Position numbers and translations under genes: made by a program
The notes under the pieces: generated by a model
The model's database searches: none
Told to the model about the DNA's origin: nothing
Seen by the model: the letters and a program-made list of their open reading frames with translations, nothing else
Assembly: GCA_910586195.1 (NCBI GenBank)
Contig: CAJUHO010000003.1
Location: forward strand, 16,259 to 80,258
DNA: 64,000 nucleotides
DNA from: an uncultured Bacilli bacterium
GTDB lineage: Bacteria; Bacillota_I; Bacilli_A; RF39; UBA660
Direction of reading: 5' to 3'
Shown: one piece after another, positions 16,785 through 25,421 of the stretch
Numbering within the stretch: the stretch's first letter is position 1
Layout: the number at the start of each line of letters is the position of its first letter

Positions 16785-18176
16785 TTAATTATTTTTATTA
16801 ATCTTTATGACAATTTGATAAGAATTTTCAAAATCAATTTCATCACTATCAACCTGCAATCCTTGTCTTTCTAATTGCTTTATCTGATCTCTAATGCTAT
16901 TTATAGCATCTTTAATCGTTATTGGTCTATCTTCATATGACGGCTTTCTCTCATTGTAAGATGTTAAATTTCTGTTACTACCTGGTATATTTTCAAAGAA
17001 ACTATTAATTTCTGCTGCATCATGATCTGTTTTTTTCGAGTTGGATTTAGAGGAAGGTTTGGTATCTGTATCCAAGGGAGAGAAAAATTTAAATGATGGT
17101 TGTACTTCTTCTTCCTCCTCACCTTCATCCTCTGAAATTGGCACTGGGCTAATTTTTAATAAACTATCCAAATCTGCAATATTCTTCGCTGCATCATTCA
17201 TAGTTTCATTAATATCTTTCGTATTTGATTTTAAGGCTGCAATATCTACTGGGCTTGCGGCTGAGGAAGTTCCAAAAGAAAAACCTTCTTCTTCATCGTC
17301 ATCATCTTCATCCGGATCAATTTCCCCATAATTAATAAATTTTGGCAATTCTTCTGGTTTTTCCTTTGGTATATCCATTGGTTTACTTTGTGCAAACACA
17401 TCATTTTTCATATAATTAGGATTTCCGTCAATACTATCCATAAGCTTTGGTCTTTCTATCTCTTCTGCAAAAGAATGTCCTAATTGTATATCATCATTTG
17501 GAATTCGTAAATTAGGCACCTTAATATCTTTTGGATTTTCAATATTTTTATTTGGAACTAAATCTTCATTTCTAATTTCTTCTTTTTTTACTTCCTGTTC
17601 TAATTCACGTACAGTCATTCTAGACTCTATTACTTTATTTAACATATCCTTTTGTTCTTCTGGATTTTCAAAATTTAAAAGAGTTCTAGCATGTCGCTCA
17701 GAAATCTGTTCTTTTAGTAAAGCTTGTTGAACATCCTCCGTTAAAGCTAATAGACGTAATTTATTTGCCACTGCTGATTGGCTTTTTCCCATTGTTTTAG
17801 CAAGTTCTTCTTGCGTCATTTGATCTAATTCTAATATTTTTTGGTAAGTTCTAGCTTCTTCAACTGGATTTAAATTTTTTCTTTGCAGATTTTCAAGCAA
17901 AGCTACTTTAGAACTTTCTTTATCATCTAAGTTACGAACAATAGCTGGAATTTTTGTAAGTCCTGCTAAAGCAGATGCTTTATAACGACGTTCTCCTGCT
18001 ATTATTTCATATTTATTTCCAATATTTCTTACAATAATTGGCTGTATTACACCATGTTCTTTAATAGAAATTGCTAATTCTTTTAAGGCTCTATCATCAA
18101 AAACTTCTCTTGGTTGAAACCTATTTGGTATAATATCATCTAAATGTAAATATACTACTTCATTATCTGAATGCAT
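16785..18176 (-). CDS. noc: Nucleoid occlusion protein Noc with long acidic insert
   Basis: A ParB paralogue that binds NBS sites near the origin and blocks division over the nucleoid. Residues 1-200 are the CTPase and HTH region (NRFQPR, AGERRYKA). HTH positions are Noc-like: Gln133 (SQSAVANK), Lys139 and Arg161 (ERHAR). The last 45 residues (AINSIRDQIKQLE to the end) match the Noc C-terminal domain. Between them is a low-complexity acidic insert of about 215 residues with runs such as DEDDDDEEEG, absent from the 283-residue Bacillus protein. The basic amphipathic helix that anchors Bacillus Noc to the membrane is missing. Start at 18176 is six bases after GAGGG; ATG 18182 is too close. Gene order rsmG-noc-parA-parB is conserved. 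Confidence 0.93.
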   Translation of the reverse strand: MHSDNEVVYLHLDDIIPNRFQPREVFDDRALKELAISIKEHGVIQPIIVRNIGNKYEIIAGERRYKASALAGLTKIPAIVRNLDDKESSKVALLENLQRKNLNPVEEARTYQKILELDQMTQEELAKTMGKSQSAVANKLRLLALTEDVQQALLKEQISERHARTLLNFENPEEQKDMLNKVIESRMTVRELEQEVKKEEIRNEDLVPNKNIENPKDIKVPNLRIPNDDIQLGHSFAEEIERPKLMDSIDGNPNYMKNDVFAQSKPMDIPKEKPEELPKFINYGEIDPDEDDDDEEEGFSFGTSSAASPVDIAALKSNTKDINETMNDAAKNIADLDSLLKISPVPISEDEGEEEEEVQPSFKFFSPLDTDTKPSSKSNSKKTDHDAAEINSFFENIPGSNRNLTSYNERKPSYEDRPITIKDAINSIRDQIKQLERQGLQVDSDEIDFENSYQIVIKINKNN

Positions 18177-18223
18177 ATACATCCCTCACTTTTTATTCTT
18201 TTATATTCTTATCCCTATGATAC

Positions 18224-18252
18224 ATTATAAAGTAAAAAAAGAAATCTTTCAA
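18224..18252 (-). promoter_or_regulatory. Promoter of the noc-parA-parB operon
   Basis: On the minus strand TTGAAA (18252-18247) and TATAAT (18229-18224) are 17 bases apart, about 48 bases before the noc start. The -35 box lies inside the terminator of the upstream tRNA-modification operon. Confidence 0.85.
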
Positions 18253-18273
18253 TGAATTTTTCATTATTTCTTT
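18233..18273 (-). terminator. Terminator of the mnmE-mnmG-rsmG operon
   Basis: On the minus strand AAAGAAAT and ATTTCTTT pair around an inner AATGAA/TTCATT stem, followed by a run of seven T residues. Confidence 0.75.
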
Positions 18274-18331
18274 GTAAAGTAAGATTATTTTTTTAATATA
18301 TGGCTAATTTCACTTTTTTTCATCCTCACTT

Positions 18332-18973
18332 TTAAGATTTATTATGTTCTATTACTACAAGGCTTCTAATACTATTTTCATATGGTAACAAAAATTTTTC
18401 AATTTTTTTAATTCTATATTTCCTTTCTATTTTATTTTTAACACTCATAGTCAATTCTTCTTCTATATTTCCTTTCATAGCAATAAAAGATCCTGTACCA
18501 TTTACTAAATGCATTGTATAATCTAATAATTTAGAAAGATTAGCTACTGCTCTTGCTGTTACAATATCAAATGTATCCTGATAATTTTCTGCCCTTATAT
18601 GAACAGCCTTAATATTATCTAAGTTTAATTGTTTAATAATTTCATTTAAATAAACAACTCGTTTATTTAAGGAATCTAATAAAGTAATCTCTAAATCAGG
18701 AAATGCTATCTTTAAAACAATTCCTGGGAAACCCGCTCCACTTCCTACATCACATAATGTTTTTCTTCCTTTTAAATCTATCACTTTTGAAAGTGTTAGA
18801 CTATCATAGAAATGTTTTAGGTAAACATCCTTTTCTTCTGTAATTCTCGTAAGGTTTAATTTTTGATTCCAATCTATCAATAGTAAATAAAACTTATTCA
18901 ATTGTTCTAACTGTGTTTCTGTAAGAAAAATATTTAAATTTTTTAATGCTAATACAAATTCATCTTTAGTCAT
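18332..18973 (-). CDS. rsmG: 16S rRNA guanine-527 N7-methyltransferase RsmG (GidB)
   Basis: A SAM-dependent methyltransferase of 213 residues that modifies G527 of 16S rRNA; its loss gives low-level streptomycin resistance in other bacteria. Recognised by NLTRITEEKDVYLKHFYDSL, the SAM motif LCDVGSGAGFPGIVLKI and VTARAVANL. The last residues overlap nothing, but the start overlaps the mnmG stop by eight bases, so the two are translationally coupled. Shorter than Bacillus RsmG (239 residues) mainly at the C-terminus. Confidence 0.96.
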   Translation of the reverse strand: MTKDEFVLALKNLNIFLTETQLEQLNKFYLLLIDWNQKLNLTRITEEKDVYLKHFYDSLTLSKVIDLKGRKTLCDVGSGAGFPGIVLKIAFPDLEITLLDSLNKRVVYLNEIIKQLNLDNIKAVHIRAENYQDTFDIVTARAVANLSKLLDYTMHLVNGTGSFIAMKGNIEEELTMSVKNKIERKYRIKKIEKFLLPYENSIRSLVVIEHNKS

Positions 18974-20828
18974 TTCTTTCCCTCTTTCTAAGGTAAATCA
19001 TTAAAATTGAAATATCTGCGGGATTTACTCCACTTATTCTTGACGCTTGTCCAATTGAGGTGGGACGTATTTCTGCTAACTTTTGCCTAGCCTCACTAGC
19101 AATATTAGGAATTTCTTCATAATTTATATCTTCGGGTATTTTTTTATTTTCTAATAATAGCATTTTTTCGGCTTCATGTAATGCTTTTTTTATATATCCT
19201 TCATAACGAATATTAATTTCTACTTGATAACATACCTCTTCATCATAAGAAATATCTATAAAATGTTTTATATGCTCTATCGTTATTTCTGGTCGTTTTA
19301 AAAGGTTGTAGAGAGTAATACCATCCTTTAATTCCGCAGAATTTTGATTTTTTAAATAGGAATTTACTTCATTCGTTGGTGTTATTTTATTATTCTCTAA
19401 TAATTTAAATAATTCTTGAATATCCTTCTTTTTTTGTAAAAAGGTTTGATAATTATCTTCTTGAACGAGTCCCAATTCATACCCATATTCTCTAAGACGT
19501 AGATCAGCATTATCATGTCTTAATAATAGTCGATATTCAGCACGAGATGTTAATAGTCGATAAGGATCCTTTACTCCCTTTGTTACTAAGTCATCAATTA
19601 AAACACCAATATAAGATTCATTTCTTTTTAAAACAAAAGAAGGTTTTCCCTCTAACTTCAAAGAAGCATTGATTCCTGCTATCAGTCCTTGTCCAGCGGC
19701 TTCTTCATAACCACTAGTACCATTAATTTGTCCTGCTGTAAAAAGGTTTTCTACTAATTTTGTTTCTAAGCTTTGTTTTAATTGCCTTGCATCGATAGCA
19801 TCATATTCAATTGCATAAGCATATTTTTTAATTTTAGCATGTTCAAGTCCTGAAAGACTATGAACCATCTTTTCTTGTACATCATATGGCATACTTGTTG
19901 AAAATCCTTGGATATAAATATCATCATAATACTTACTTTCTGGTTCTAAAAATAGTTGATGACGACTCTTATCTTTAAAACGTACTACCTTATCTTCTAT
20001 GGAAGGACAATACCTAGGTCCAATTCCTTCTACATATCCTCCATACATGCTAGATTTTTCTAGATTATTATTGATAATTTTATGTGTCTCATCATTTGTA
20101 TAAATTAAATAACATGGCTCTTGATTTTCTACATCATAATATACTTTATTTTCAAATGAAAAGGTATGAGAAATATTATCCCCTAGTTCTAAAGAGGTTT
20201 TAGTAAAATCAATAGAACTTTTTTCAATTCTTGGAGGAGTTCCTGTTTTTAATCTAAGTATTGTAAATCCTAATTTTCTTAATGATTCACTTAAAAATTT
20301 ACTGGGACGTTCTCCATGAGGACCTTCTGCTTTCTTCTCTGATCCTACTAAAATATTGCTTTTTAAATAGGTTCCAGTAGTGAGAATTACTGCCTTACAA
20401 AGAATTTTTGTTCCATCTTCTAAAATAACTCCTTGTATTTTATTATTCTCTACTATTAAATCTTCTACTAAAGATTCTTTTACACTTAAATTATTTTGAT
20501 TTTTGATTGTTTTTAACATTTCTTGTGGATAAATTATTTTATCTTCCTGTGCACGAAGAGCTTGAACTGCTGGACCTTTTTTTGTATTTAGCATTTTCAC
20601 TTGCAAGGCTGCTTTATCTGCATTTTTTCCCATTTCTCCACCTAAGGCATCTATTTCACGAACAACAATTCCCTTAGCGGGACCACCAATAGAGGGGTTA
20701 CAAGGCATATCCGCAATATTTTTAATATTTCCTGTTATTAAAAGGGTAGAATGTCCCATTCTAGCTGTTGCAAGGGCTGCTTCACATCCAGCATGCCCTC
20801 CACCTACTACAATTACTTCATATTCCAT
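18966..20828 (-). CDS. mnmG: tRNA uridine-34 carboxymethylaminomethyl synthesis enzyme MnmG (GidA)
   Basis: An FAD enzyme of 620 residues that works with MnmE to place the cmnm5 group on wobble uridine of several tRNAs. The N-terminal dinucleotide motif GGGHAGCEAA is intact, followed by MPCNPSIGGPAKG with the catalytic-site Cys, and TGTYLKSNILVG. The C-terminal helical domain ends with RISGVNPADISILMIYL. It is eight bases after mnmE and overlaps rsmG, as in most Firmicutes. Confidence 0.98.
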   Translation of the reverse strand: MEYEVIVVGGGHAGCEAALATARMGHSTLLITGNIKNIADMPCNPSIGGPAKGIVVREIDALGGEMGKNADKAALQVKMLNTKKGPAVQALRAQEDKIIYPQEMLKTIKNQNNLSVKESLVEDLIVENNKIQGVILEDGTKILCKAVILTTGTYLKSNILVGSEKKAEGPHGERPSKFLSESLRKLGFTILRLKTGTPPRIEKSSIDFTKTSLELGDNISHTFSFENKVYYDVENQEPCYLIYTNDETHKIINNNLEKSSMYGGYVEGIGPRYCPSIEDKVVRFKDKSRHQLFLEPESKYYDDIYIQGFSTSMPYDVQEKMVHSLSGLEHAKIKKYAYAIEYDAIDARQLKQSLETKLVENLFTAGQINGTSGYEEAAGQGLIAGINASLKLEGKPSFVLKRNESYIGVLIDDLVTKGVKDPYRLLTSRAEYRLLLRHDNADLRLREYGYELGLVQEDNYQTFLQKKKDIQELFKLLENNKITPTNEVNSYLKNQNSAELKDGITLYNLLKRPEITIEHIKHFIDISYDEEVCYQVEINIRYEGYIKKALHEAEKMLLLENKKIPEDINYEEIPNIASEARQKLAEIRPTSIGQASRISGVNPADISILMIYLRKRERND

Positions 20829-20835
20829 AATATTC

Positions 20836-22191
20836 CTACTTTCCTACACAAAAATTTGCAAATAGATGATCTATAATTTCTTCGCTGTATTCTTCGCCAA
20901 TTACTTCACCTAATAAATCGAAAATATTTTTTAAATCAATTGTAAGCATATCAATTGGTAAATCTTTTTCAATTTCATCTAGAATATTCATTAAAATATC
21001 ATATGATTTTTTTATAAGAGATACTTGTCTAGCATTACTTAAATAAGTAGTATCTATATTTTCTATCTTTTCTAAATTAAATAAATCTTTTATTTTTTCT
21101 TTTAAACATCTTATTCCGTCTTCTTCTTTTGTATTAGTACTTACTACTTGAAAATCTTTAATATCTTTTTCCTGTAATTTACTTTCTAAATCGTTTTTAT
21201 TAAGCACTACAATTGTTTTTTCTTTATCCACCTTTTTTAATAATTCTAAGTCTTGTTCTGTTAACACTTCGGCTCCATTTAAAACAAGTAAAATAAGATT
21301 AGCATCATTTATTAGTGAAAGACTTTTTTCTACTCCAATTTTCTCAATTTTATCTTCTGTATTACGAATTCCTGCAGTATCAATCATATTTAAGCAAATA
21401 CCATCAATATTAATATTTCCTTCCACAATATCACGAGTTGTTCCTTCAATATCGGTAACGATTGCTTTTTCCTGGCCTAGCAGACTGTTTAAGATACTAC
21501 TCTTTCCGACATTAGGACGTCCAATAATGATTGTTTTTATTCCCTCTTTTATCACACTACCACTTTTAGCATCCTCTAGTAACTTTTCTAATTCTTTTAA
21601 TAATTCTTTAGAGGTTGCCTTTATTTTATCAATTGTCACAATTTCAATATCATAGTATTCGGGATAGTCAATATTTACTTCAATACTAGCTAGTAAATCT
21701 TTTATTTTTTCTCTAAGATTTTGAATATGATTAGAAAGTTTCCCTTGTAATTGTCCCAATGCTTGACGTCGTGCAATATCACTTTTACTTTCAATCAGAT
21801 CCATTACAGCTTCCGCTTGAGTTAAATCGATTCTCCCATTTAAAAAAGCTCTTTTCGTAAACTCTCCTGCTTCTGCTATTCTTGCCCCATGCAGTAAAAT
21901 AATTTCTAAAATACGATTCGTTGTTATAATTCCACCATGACAGTTTATCTCTACTATATCTTCCATTGTAAAAGTTCTAGGAGATTTCATAATAGTCACT
22001 AATACTTCGTCTATTAATTCTTCTTTCTCTTTTATATATCCATAATGTATTGTATGAGATGGAGCTGTTGTTAAATCTTTTCCCATAAATATCTCATTTA
22101 CAATAGGGATTGCATTTTCTCCACTTATTCTGACAATGGAAATGGCACCCTTGCCTAATGCTGTGGAAATTGCAACAATTGTATCTTTCAT
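20836..22191 (-). CDS. mnmE: tRNA modification GTPase MnmE (TrmE)
   Basis: The GTPase partner of MnmG. The 451-residue protein has an N-terminal folate-binding domain beginning DTIVAISTALGKGAISIVRISG, a helical domain, an inserted G domain with GRPNVGKSS, DTAGIR and NKND, and the invariant C-terminal motif FCVGK, whose Cys is needed for activity. Family length is normal. It is the first gene of the mnmE-mnmG-rsmG unit. Confidence 0.98.
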   Translation of the reverse strand: MKDTIVAISTALGKGAISIVRISGENAIPIVNEIFMGKDLTTAPSHTIHYGYIKEKEELIDEVLVTIMKSPRTFTMEDIVEINCHGGIITTNRILEIILLHGARIAEAGEFTKRAFLNGRIDLTQAEAVMDLIESKSDIARRQALGQLQGKLSNHIQNLREKIKDLLASIEVNIDYPEYYDIEIVTIDKIKATSKELLKELEKLLEDAKSGSVIKEGIKTIIIGRPNVGKSSILNSLLGQEKAIVTDIEGTTRDIVEGNINIDGICLNMIDTAGIRNTEDKIEKIGVEKSLSLINDANLILLVLNGAEVLTEQDLELLKKVDKEKTIVVLNKNDLESKLQEKDIKDFQVVSTNTKEEDGIRCLKEKIKDLFNLEKIENIDTTYLSNARQVSLIKKSYDILMNILDEIEKDLPIDMLTIDLKNIFDLLGEVIGEEYSEEIIDHLFANFCVGK

Positions 22192-22242
22192 AAATTTTAC
22201 TTCCCTTCCAAATTACTAGACATATTCTAACACAATCCCAAG

Positions 22243-22264
22243 AAAAAAAGAAGACTAAGCTTCT
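22243..22264 (-). terminator. Weak terminator after the unknown 241-residue gene
   Basis: On the minus strand AGAAG and CTTCT pair across a six-base loop and are followed by seven T residues. The stem overlaps the preceding stop codon. Confidence 0.5.
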
Positions 22265-22988
22265 ATTTCTTATAGGGTGACTTTTTAATAGTACCTTCAT
22301 CAAAGGTTGATACTATTTTATGATTTTCTAATGATACTTCTAATATGTTTTGCGCCCTTTTTCCAAAAAATGCACTTTGCTCTCTTTTACTAAGACTATA
22401 AATATCAAAAGATCTGAAATTTTCTATATCATCGTTAGAAATACGAAATTCTGCATCTTTTCCATATTTTTCTAATGCACATAGTAAATTCTTTTCTTCA
22501 CTTTCTAAATCTATTGCTATATTTTTGGGATTCTGAATAATTTCAATTCCATTTTTTTCACTTACTACTTTATCTCCCCTATATCTTTTCATCTCTGTTA
22601 AAACAGACTCTGCATTTCTTAAATAACGTAGAAAATCACAACATTTTAAAGAACATTTTCGGTTTATAGTCACTGAAGTCAAAGGACAATCTGGTAACTT
22701 CAAAAATTCTCCTTTACATTTTAATATCAAAGCATATTTTAATACTAAAGTTCCTTCATAATACTTTTTTTTAGAAGAAGATGGCGCAAAAAGTGTTCCG
22801 TCCTCACCTATTTCAAGATTTTCCAAAAATTCCTGATATTGTAACTGCTCTGTTATTTTTTCTATTTCTTTTAGATAATTTTTTACTTCTACTGTTTGTT
22901 CCATTGCCAGTTTATTAGCAACTGCTAAATCATAAGATGCCCTACTTTCTTCTTTTAATTTTTCTATTTTTTTATTTATCATATCCAT
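22263..22988 (-). CDS. Hypothetical protein between jag and mnmE
   Basis: A 241-residue soluble protein that I do not recognise. The first 60 residues are helical and charged, likely a short coiled coil (MINKKIEKLKEE onwards). A cysteine cluster lies in the middle: one Cys in LKCKGEF, one in PDCPLTS, and three in RKCSLKCCDF, which could bind a metal. No signal peptide or membrane segment is evident. Start at 22988 follows AAGGAAGGGAC; another ATG at 23015 lacks a site. Codon use and base composition resemble the neighbours, so it does not look newly acquired. It sits where Bacillus has no gene between jag and mnmE. Confidence 0.7.
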   Translation of the reverse strand: MDMINKKIEKLKEESRASYDLAVANKLAMEQTVEVKNYLKEIEKITEQLQYQEFLENLEIGEDGTLFAPSSSKKKYYEGTLVLKYALILKCKGEFLKLPDCPLTSVTINRKCSLKCCDFLRYLRNAESVLTEMKRYRGDKVVSEKNGIEIIQNPKNIAIDLESEEKNLLCALEKYGKDAEFRISNDDIENFRSFDIYSLSKREQSAFFGKRAQNILEVSLENHKIVSTFDEGTIKKSPYKK

Positions 22989-23051
22989 CCGTCCCTTCCT
23001 TAATAACTTTTTCATACATGAATTTATTTACTTTATTAATAATTATTAGAA

Positions 23052-23070
23052 TAAAAAAAGACCTAGTCTT
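23052..23070 (-). terminator. Possible terminator after jag
   Basis: On the minus strand AAGAC and GTCTT pair across a TAG triloop, which is the jag stop codon itself, followed by seven T residues. The stem is only five base pairs. Confidence 0.45.
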
Positions 23071-23677
23071 CTCTTGATTTAATTACCACAGCCCGATTAG
23101 GTTCCTCCCCAACGCTTTCTGTATATACCATTTTATTATTAGCAAGGGTATTATGAACAATTCTTCTTTCATATGAATTCATAGAGTCCATTTTAACTTC
23201 AATTTTAGAACTTGCTACTTCCCTAGCTATACGTTTTGCAAGAAGCTCTATTTGCTTTTGATGGTGCTCTTTATAGTCACTAACATCAATAGAAAACTTA
23301 AAAGGTACACTTAATTCTCTTTTTAAAGCTTGTCCTACCACCGTGGAAAAAGCATGCAAATTTTTTCCACCTTTTCCTATTAATAAAGCATCATTATCTG
23401 AATAAATAATATAGTTGGGAACTTCTTCTTTCAATTTTACTTCAATATTAATACTAAATCCTAAATCTTTTAGCAACCCTTGCATATATTCTTTTAAAAA
23501 CTTTATAATTTCCCGTTTTTCAATGACTTCTATTTCTATCTTTTTACTTTTAAATAGGCCACCTTTTATTTCTTCTTTTTCAATAATAATAAGGTTGTTT
23601 TCTGTCTCTTGCAAATCGAGTTTTGCAATATTTATTGCTTCTTCTTTGGTTTTTCCAACATACTTATGCTTTTCCAT
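23063..23677 (-). CDS. jag: RNA-binding protein Jag/KhpB (SpoIIIJ-associated)
   Basis: A 204-residue RNA-binding protein. It has the Jag N-terminal domain (about 1-50: KYVGKTKEEAINIA), a KH domain with the loop LIGKGGKNLHA, and an R3H domain with MNSYERRIVHN near the C-terminus. Jag/KhpB partners with KhpA to affect cell elongation and division in other Firmicutes and is encoded beside yidC. Here it overlaps the yidC stop by 14 bases, so translation is probably coupled. Confidence 0.96.
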   Translation of the reverse strand: MEKHKYVGKTKEEAINIAKLDLQETENNLIIIEKEEIKGGLFKSKKIEIEVIEKREIIKFLKEYMQGLLKDLGFSINIEVKLKEEVPNYIIYSDNDALLIGKGGKNLHAFSTVVGQALKRELSVPFKFSIDVSDYKEHHQKQIELLAKRIAREVASSKIEVKMDSMNSYERRIVHNTLANNKMVYTESVGEEPNRAVVIKSRED

Positions 23678-24599
23678 TTTTTTCTTTACTCCTTTTTACC
23701 AATATATTTTGGAATATTGTAAAGACATTTGTTGTTACCCAATAAATTCCTAATGCAGATGGCATAAATAAGGCCATGACAATAATCATTACACTCATCA
23801 TGATAGGCATCATTTTCATATTCATGTTACCACTAGTTCCTGCTACATTCATTTTGAAAGAGTAGTATGTTGTTAAGGCGATAATTATCATTAATACTAA
23901 ATAGGCATACCATGTACTAGTTGCAAAACCAATCATTGGTGTTGTTCCTAATTGAAGAGATAAAAATTTATCTTCGAATAATGCTGGTGTTCTTTGAACT
24001 GCTTCGAAAAAGGCAATAAATAGGGGTAATTGAAGCATTGAAAACAGACATCCAGATAGGGGACTTATGTTATATTTTTGATAGACAGCCATTAATTCCT
24101 GATTTTGTTTTAACATGGAGTCCTGATCTTGTTTTCCTTCATATTTTTTTTGAATACGATTAATTTCTGGTTGTGCCTTTTTTAAAATCTCAGATTGCAT
24201 TGCTGTTTTTTTAGTAACAGGGTATGCAATTAGACGAATTATTAAACTAACAATAATAATCGATAGAGCATAACTACTTAATACTTTTCCTAATAATAAA
24301 AGAATAAATGCAAGAGGCTTTATAAAAATGCTTGTCCATAATCCCTCATATACTCCAGAATTTATCTTAAAATCTTCACATTCTGGTAATTTCTTCATTT
24401 CTACTTTATTTTTTTCATAAGCTTTTATTGTTTCCTTATCAGTTGGTCTACATAATATATTTTCTGTTAAATTTTGACCTGTAACTTCATTTTTAACAGG
24501 GTTACCTTTTTTATCTACTAATGTTTTAGTACATCCTGTTGTTAACAATAATAAAATAACTACAATTATTATTTTTTTCTTATACTTTGTATTTTTCAT
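23664..24599 (-). CDS. yidC: Membrane protein insertase YidC (SpoIIIJ type lipoprotein)
   Basis: A 311-residue insertase. The signal peptide ends in the lipobox LLTTGC (Cys near residue 23), typical of Gram-positive YidC. The five-helix core follows, with the conserved positive residue of the substrate groove in SLIIRLIAYPVT, then a cytoplasmic coiled hairpin (KKAQPEINRIQKKYEG) and TM segments ending in ALGIYWVTTNVFTIFQN. The basic tail KRSKEKNGKA can contact ribosomes. It inserts proteins alone or with Sec. It overlaps rnpA by 20 bases upstream and jag downstream. Confidence 0.97.
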   Translation of the reverse strand: MKNTKYKKKIIIVVILLLLTTGCTKTLVDKKGNPVKNEVTGQNLTENILCRPTDKETIKAYEKNKVEMKKLPECEDFKINSGVYEGLWTSIFIKPLAFILLLLGKVLSSYALSIIIVSLIIRLIAYPVTKKTAMQSEILKKAQPEINRIQKKYEGKQDQDSMLKQNQELMAVYQKYNISPLSGCLFSMLQLPLFIAFFEAVQRTPALFEDKFLSLQLGTTPMIGFATSTWYAYLVLMIIIALTTYYSFKMNVAGTSGNMNMKMMPIMMSVMIIVMALFMPSALGIYWVTTNVFTIFQNILVKRSKEKNGKA

Positions 24600-24942
24600 C
24601 TCTTCGCTCCTTATTTTTATAGTGACTTATCATTAATTCAAATAAACTTTCTTTCATCTCTTGATAAGACAGTAAAAGACAGTTCTTTCTTATTATTATA
24701 ATATAATTCATACTATTTTGCGAGATTTTTTTATATTCATCAATAATAGAACGTATTTTTCTTTTATACTTGTTACGAATTACTGCATTTCCTATTTTCT
24801 TACCAACTGAAATCCCATATTTATCATAACCTAAAGAATTTTTTTCATAGTAAATAACATAATTCTTATTTTTAATACAAAATCCAGATTTTATAATCCT
24901 ATTAAAATCTTCCTGTCTTTTTACTATATTTCCTTTTCTCAT
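24580..24942 (-). CDS. rnpA: Ribonuclease P protein component
   Basis: The protein subunit of RNase P, 120 residues, basic. The RNR signature is present as KKIGNAVIRNKYKRKIRSI, and the N-terminal VKRQEDFNRIIKSG is standard. It helps the RNase P RNA to bind the 5' leader of pre-tRNA. It lies between rpmH and yidC in the universal order. A terminator-like hairpin separates it from rpmH, so full-length transcripts depend on read-through or on a separate promoter. Confidence 0.96.
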   Translation of the reverse strand: MRKGNIVKRQEDFNRIIKSGFCIKNKNYVIYYEKNSLGYDKYGISVGKKIGNAVIRNKYKRKIRSIIDEYKKISQNSMNYIIIIRKNCLLLSYQEMKESLFELMISHYKNKERRDEKYKV

Positions 24943-24962
24943 TTTTTCACCTACTTAAAAGC

Positions 24963-24984
24963 AAAAAACCACTGAAATCAGTGG
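24963..24984 (-). terminator. Terminator or attenuator between rpmH and rnpA
   Basis: A perfect seven-pair hairpin, CCACTGATTTCAGTGG on the minus strand, is followed by six T residues, three bases after the rpmH stop. It would give excess L34 mRNA over the rnpA message. Confidence 0.85.
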
Positions 24985-24986
24985 TA

Positions 24987-25109
24987 TTATTTGCATAATC
25001 TTTTACGACCCTTGCGACGACGTCGATTTAAAATATTTGTTTTCTTACGTGCAAAAAATCCATGTTTTTTTGCTTTTTTACGATTATTGGGTTGATACGT
25101 TCTTTTCAT
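24987..25109 (-). CDS. rpmH: 50S ribosomal protein L34
   Basis: A very basic 40-residue protein reading MKRTYQPNNRKKAKKHGFFA at the start and ending GRKRLCK. L34 is usually 44 residues; a few residues between the two conserved blocks are missing. Start at 25109 follows CTGGAGGTGGAATGG. It is the gene flanking oriC on the left, as in Bacillus, and has its own TTGACA-type promoter. Confidence 0.96.
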   Translation of the reverse strand: MKRTYQPNNRKKAKKHGFFARKKTNILNRRRRKGRKRLCK

Positions 25110-25139
25110 CCATTCCACCTCCAGACATAAATCTACATT

Positions 25140-25169
25140 ATTATAATAATAATAAATTGTATTTGTCAA
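25140..25169 (-). promoter_or_regulatory. Promoter of rpmH
   Basis: On the minus strand TTGACA (25169-25164) is followed after 18 bases by TATAAT (25145-25140), about 30 bases before the rpmH start. Confidence 0.75.
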
Positions 25170-25195
25170 TTAAAAGTTATAATTTATTATTTTAT

Positions 25196-25421
25196 TTTTC
25201 CACGATTTCAACAGATATGTGGATTATTTTTTTCACTATGTGTATAAAAAATTGTGGAAAATGTGGAAAAGTACTTTTCATTATTTAAATTCAATCACTA
25301 AATTTGTGGAAAAGATTGTGAATATCCTGTGAATTTATTTTTTTCGATTAAAATTGTTTATTTTTTCAACAATTTGAGATACACTATTTTTAAGTTTTTA
25401 AGTTGTGGGGAGAGGGTATGA
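25196..25421. other. oriC: oriC, left part: DnaA-box cluster between rpmH and dnaA
   Basis: An AT-rich gene-free region with several DnaA-box-like 9-mers on both strands: TGTGGATTA (25218), TGTGTATAA (25239), three copies of TGTGGAAAA (25253, 25262, 25305) and TGTGAATAT (25317), plus TTTTCCACG at 25196-25204. None is the exact consensus TGTGGATAA, but all are within one or two bases. The position between rpmH and dnaA, the gene order and the switch of coding strand here all mark the origin. Confidence 0.85.

Noticed and set aside
20524..20532. Exact DnaA box TGTGGATAA inside mnmG, and another inside gyrB (30243-30251)
   Set aside because: Single copies in conserved coding sequence, where the codons (for example Val-Asp-Asn in gyrB) explain them; no cluster around them.
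23505..23518. NBS-like half site ATTTCCCG in jag
   Set aside because: Only one arm matches, it is inside coding sequence, and the other arm is a T run.
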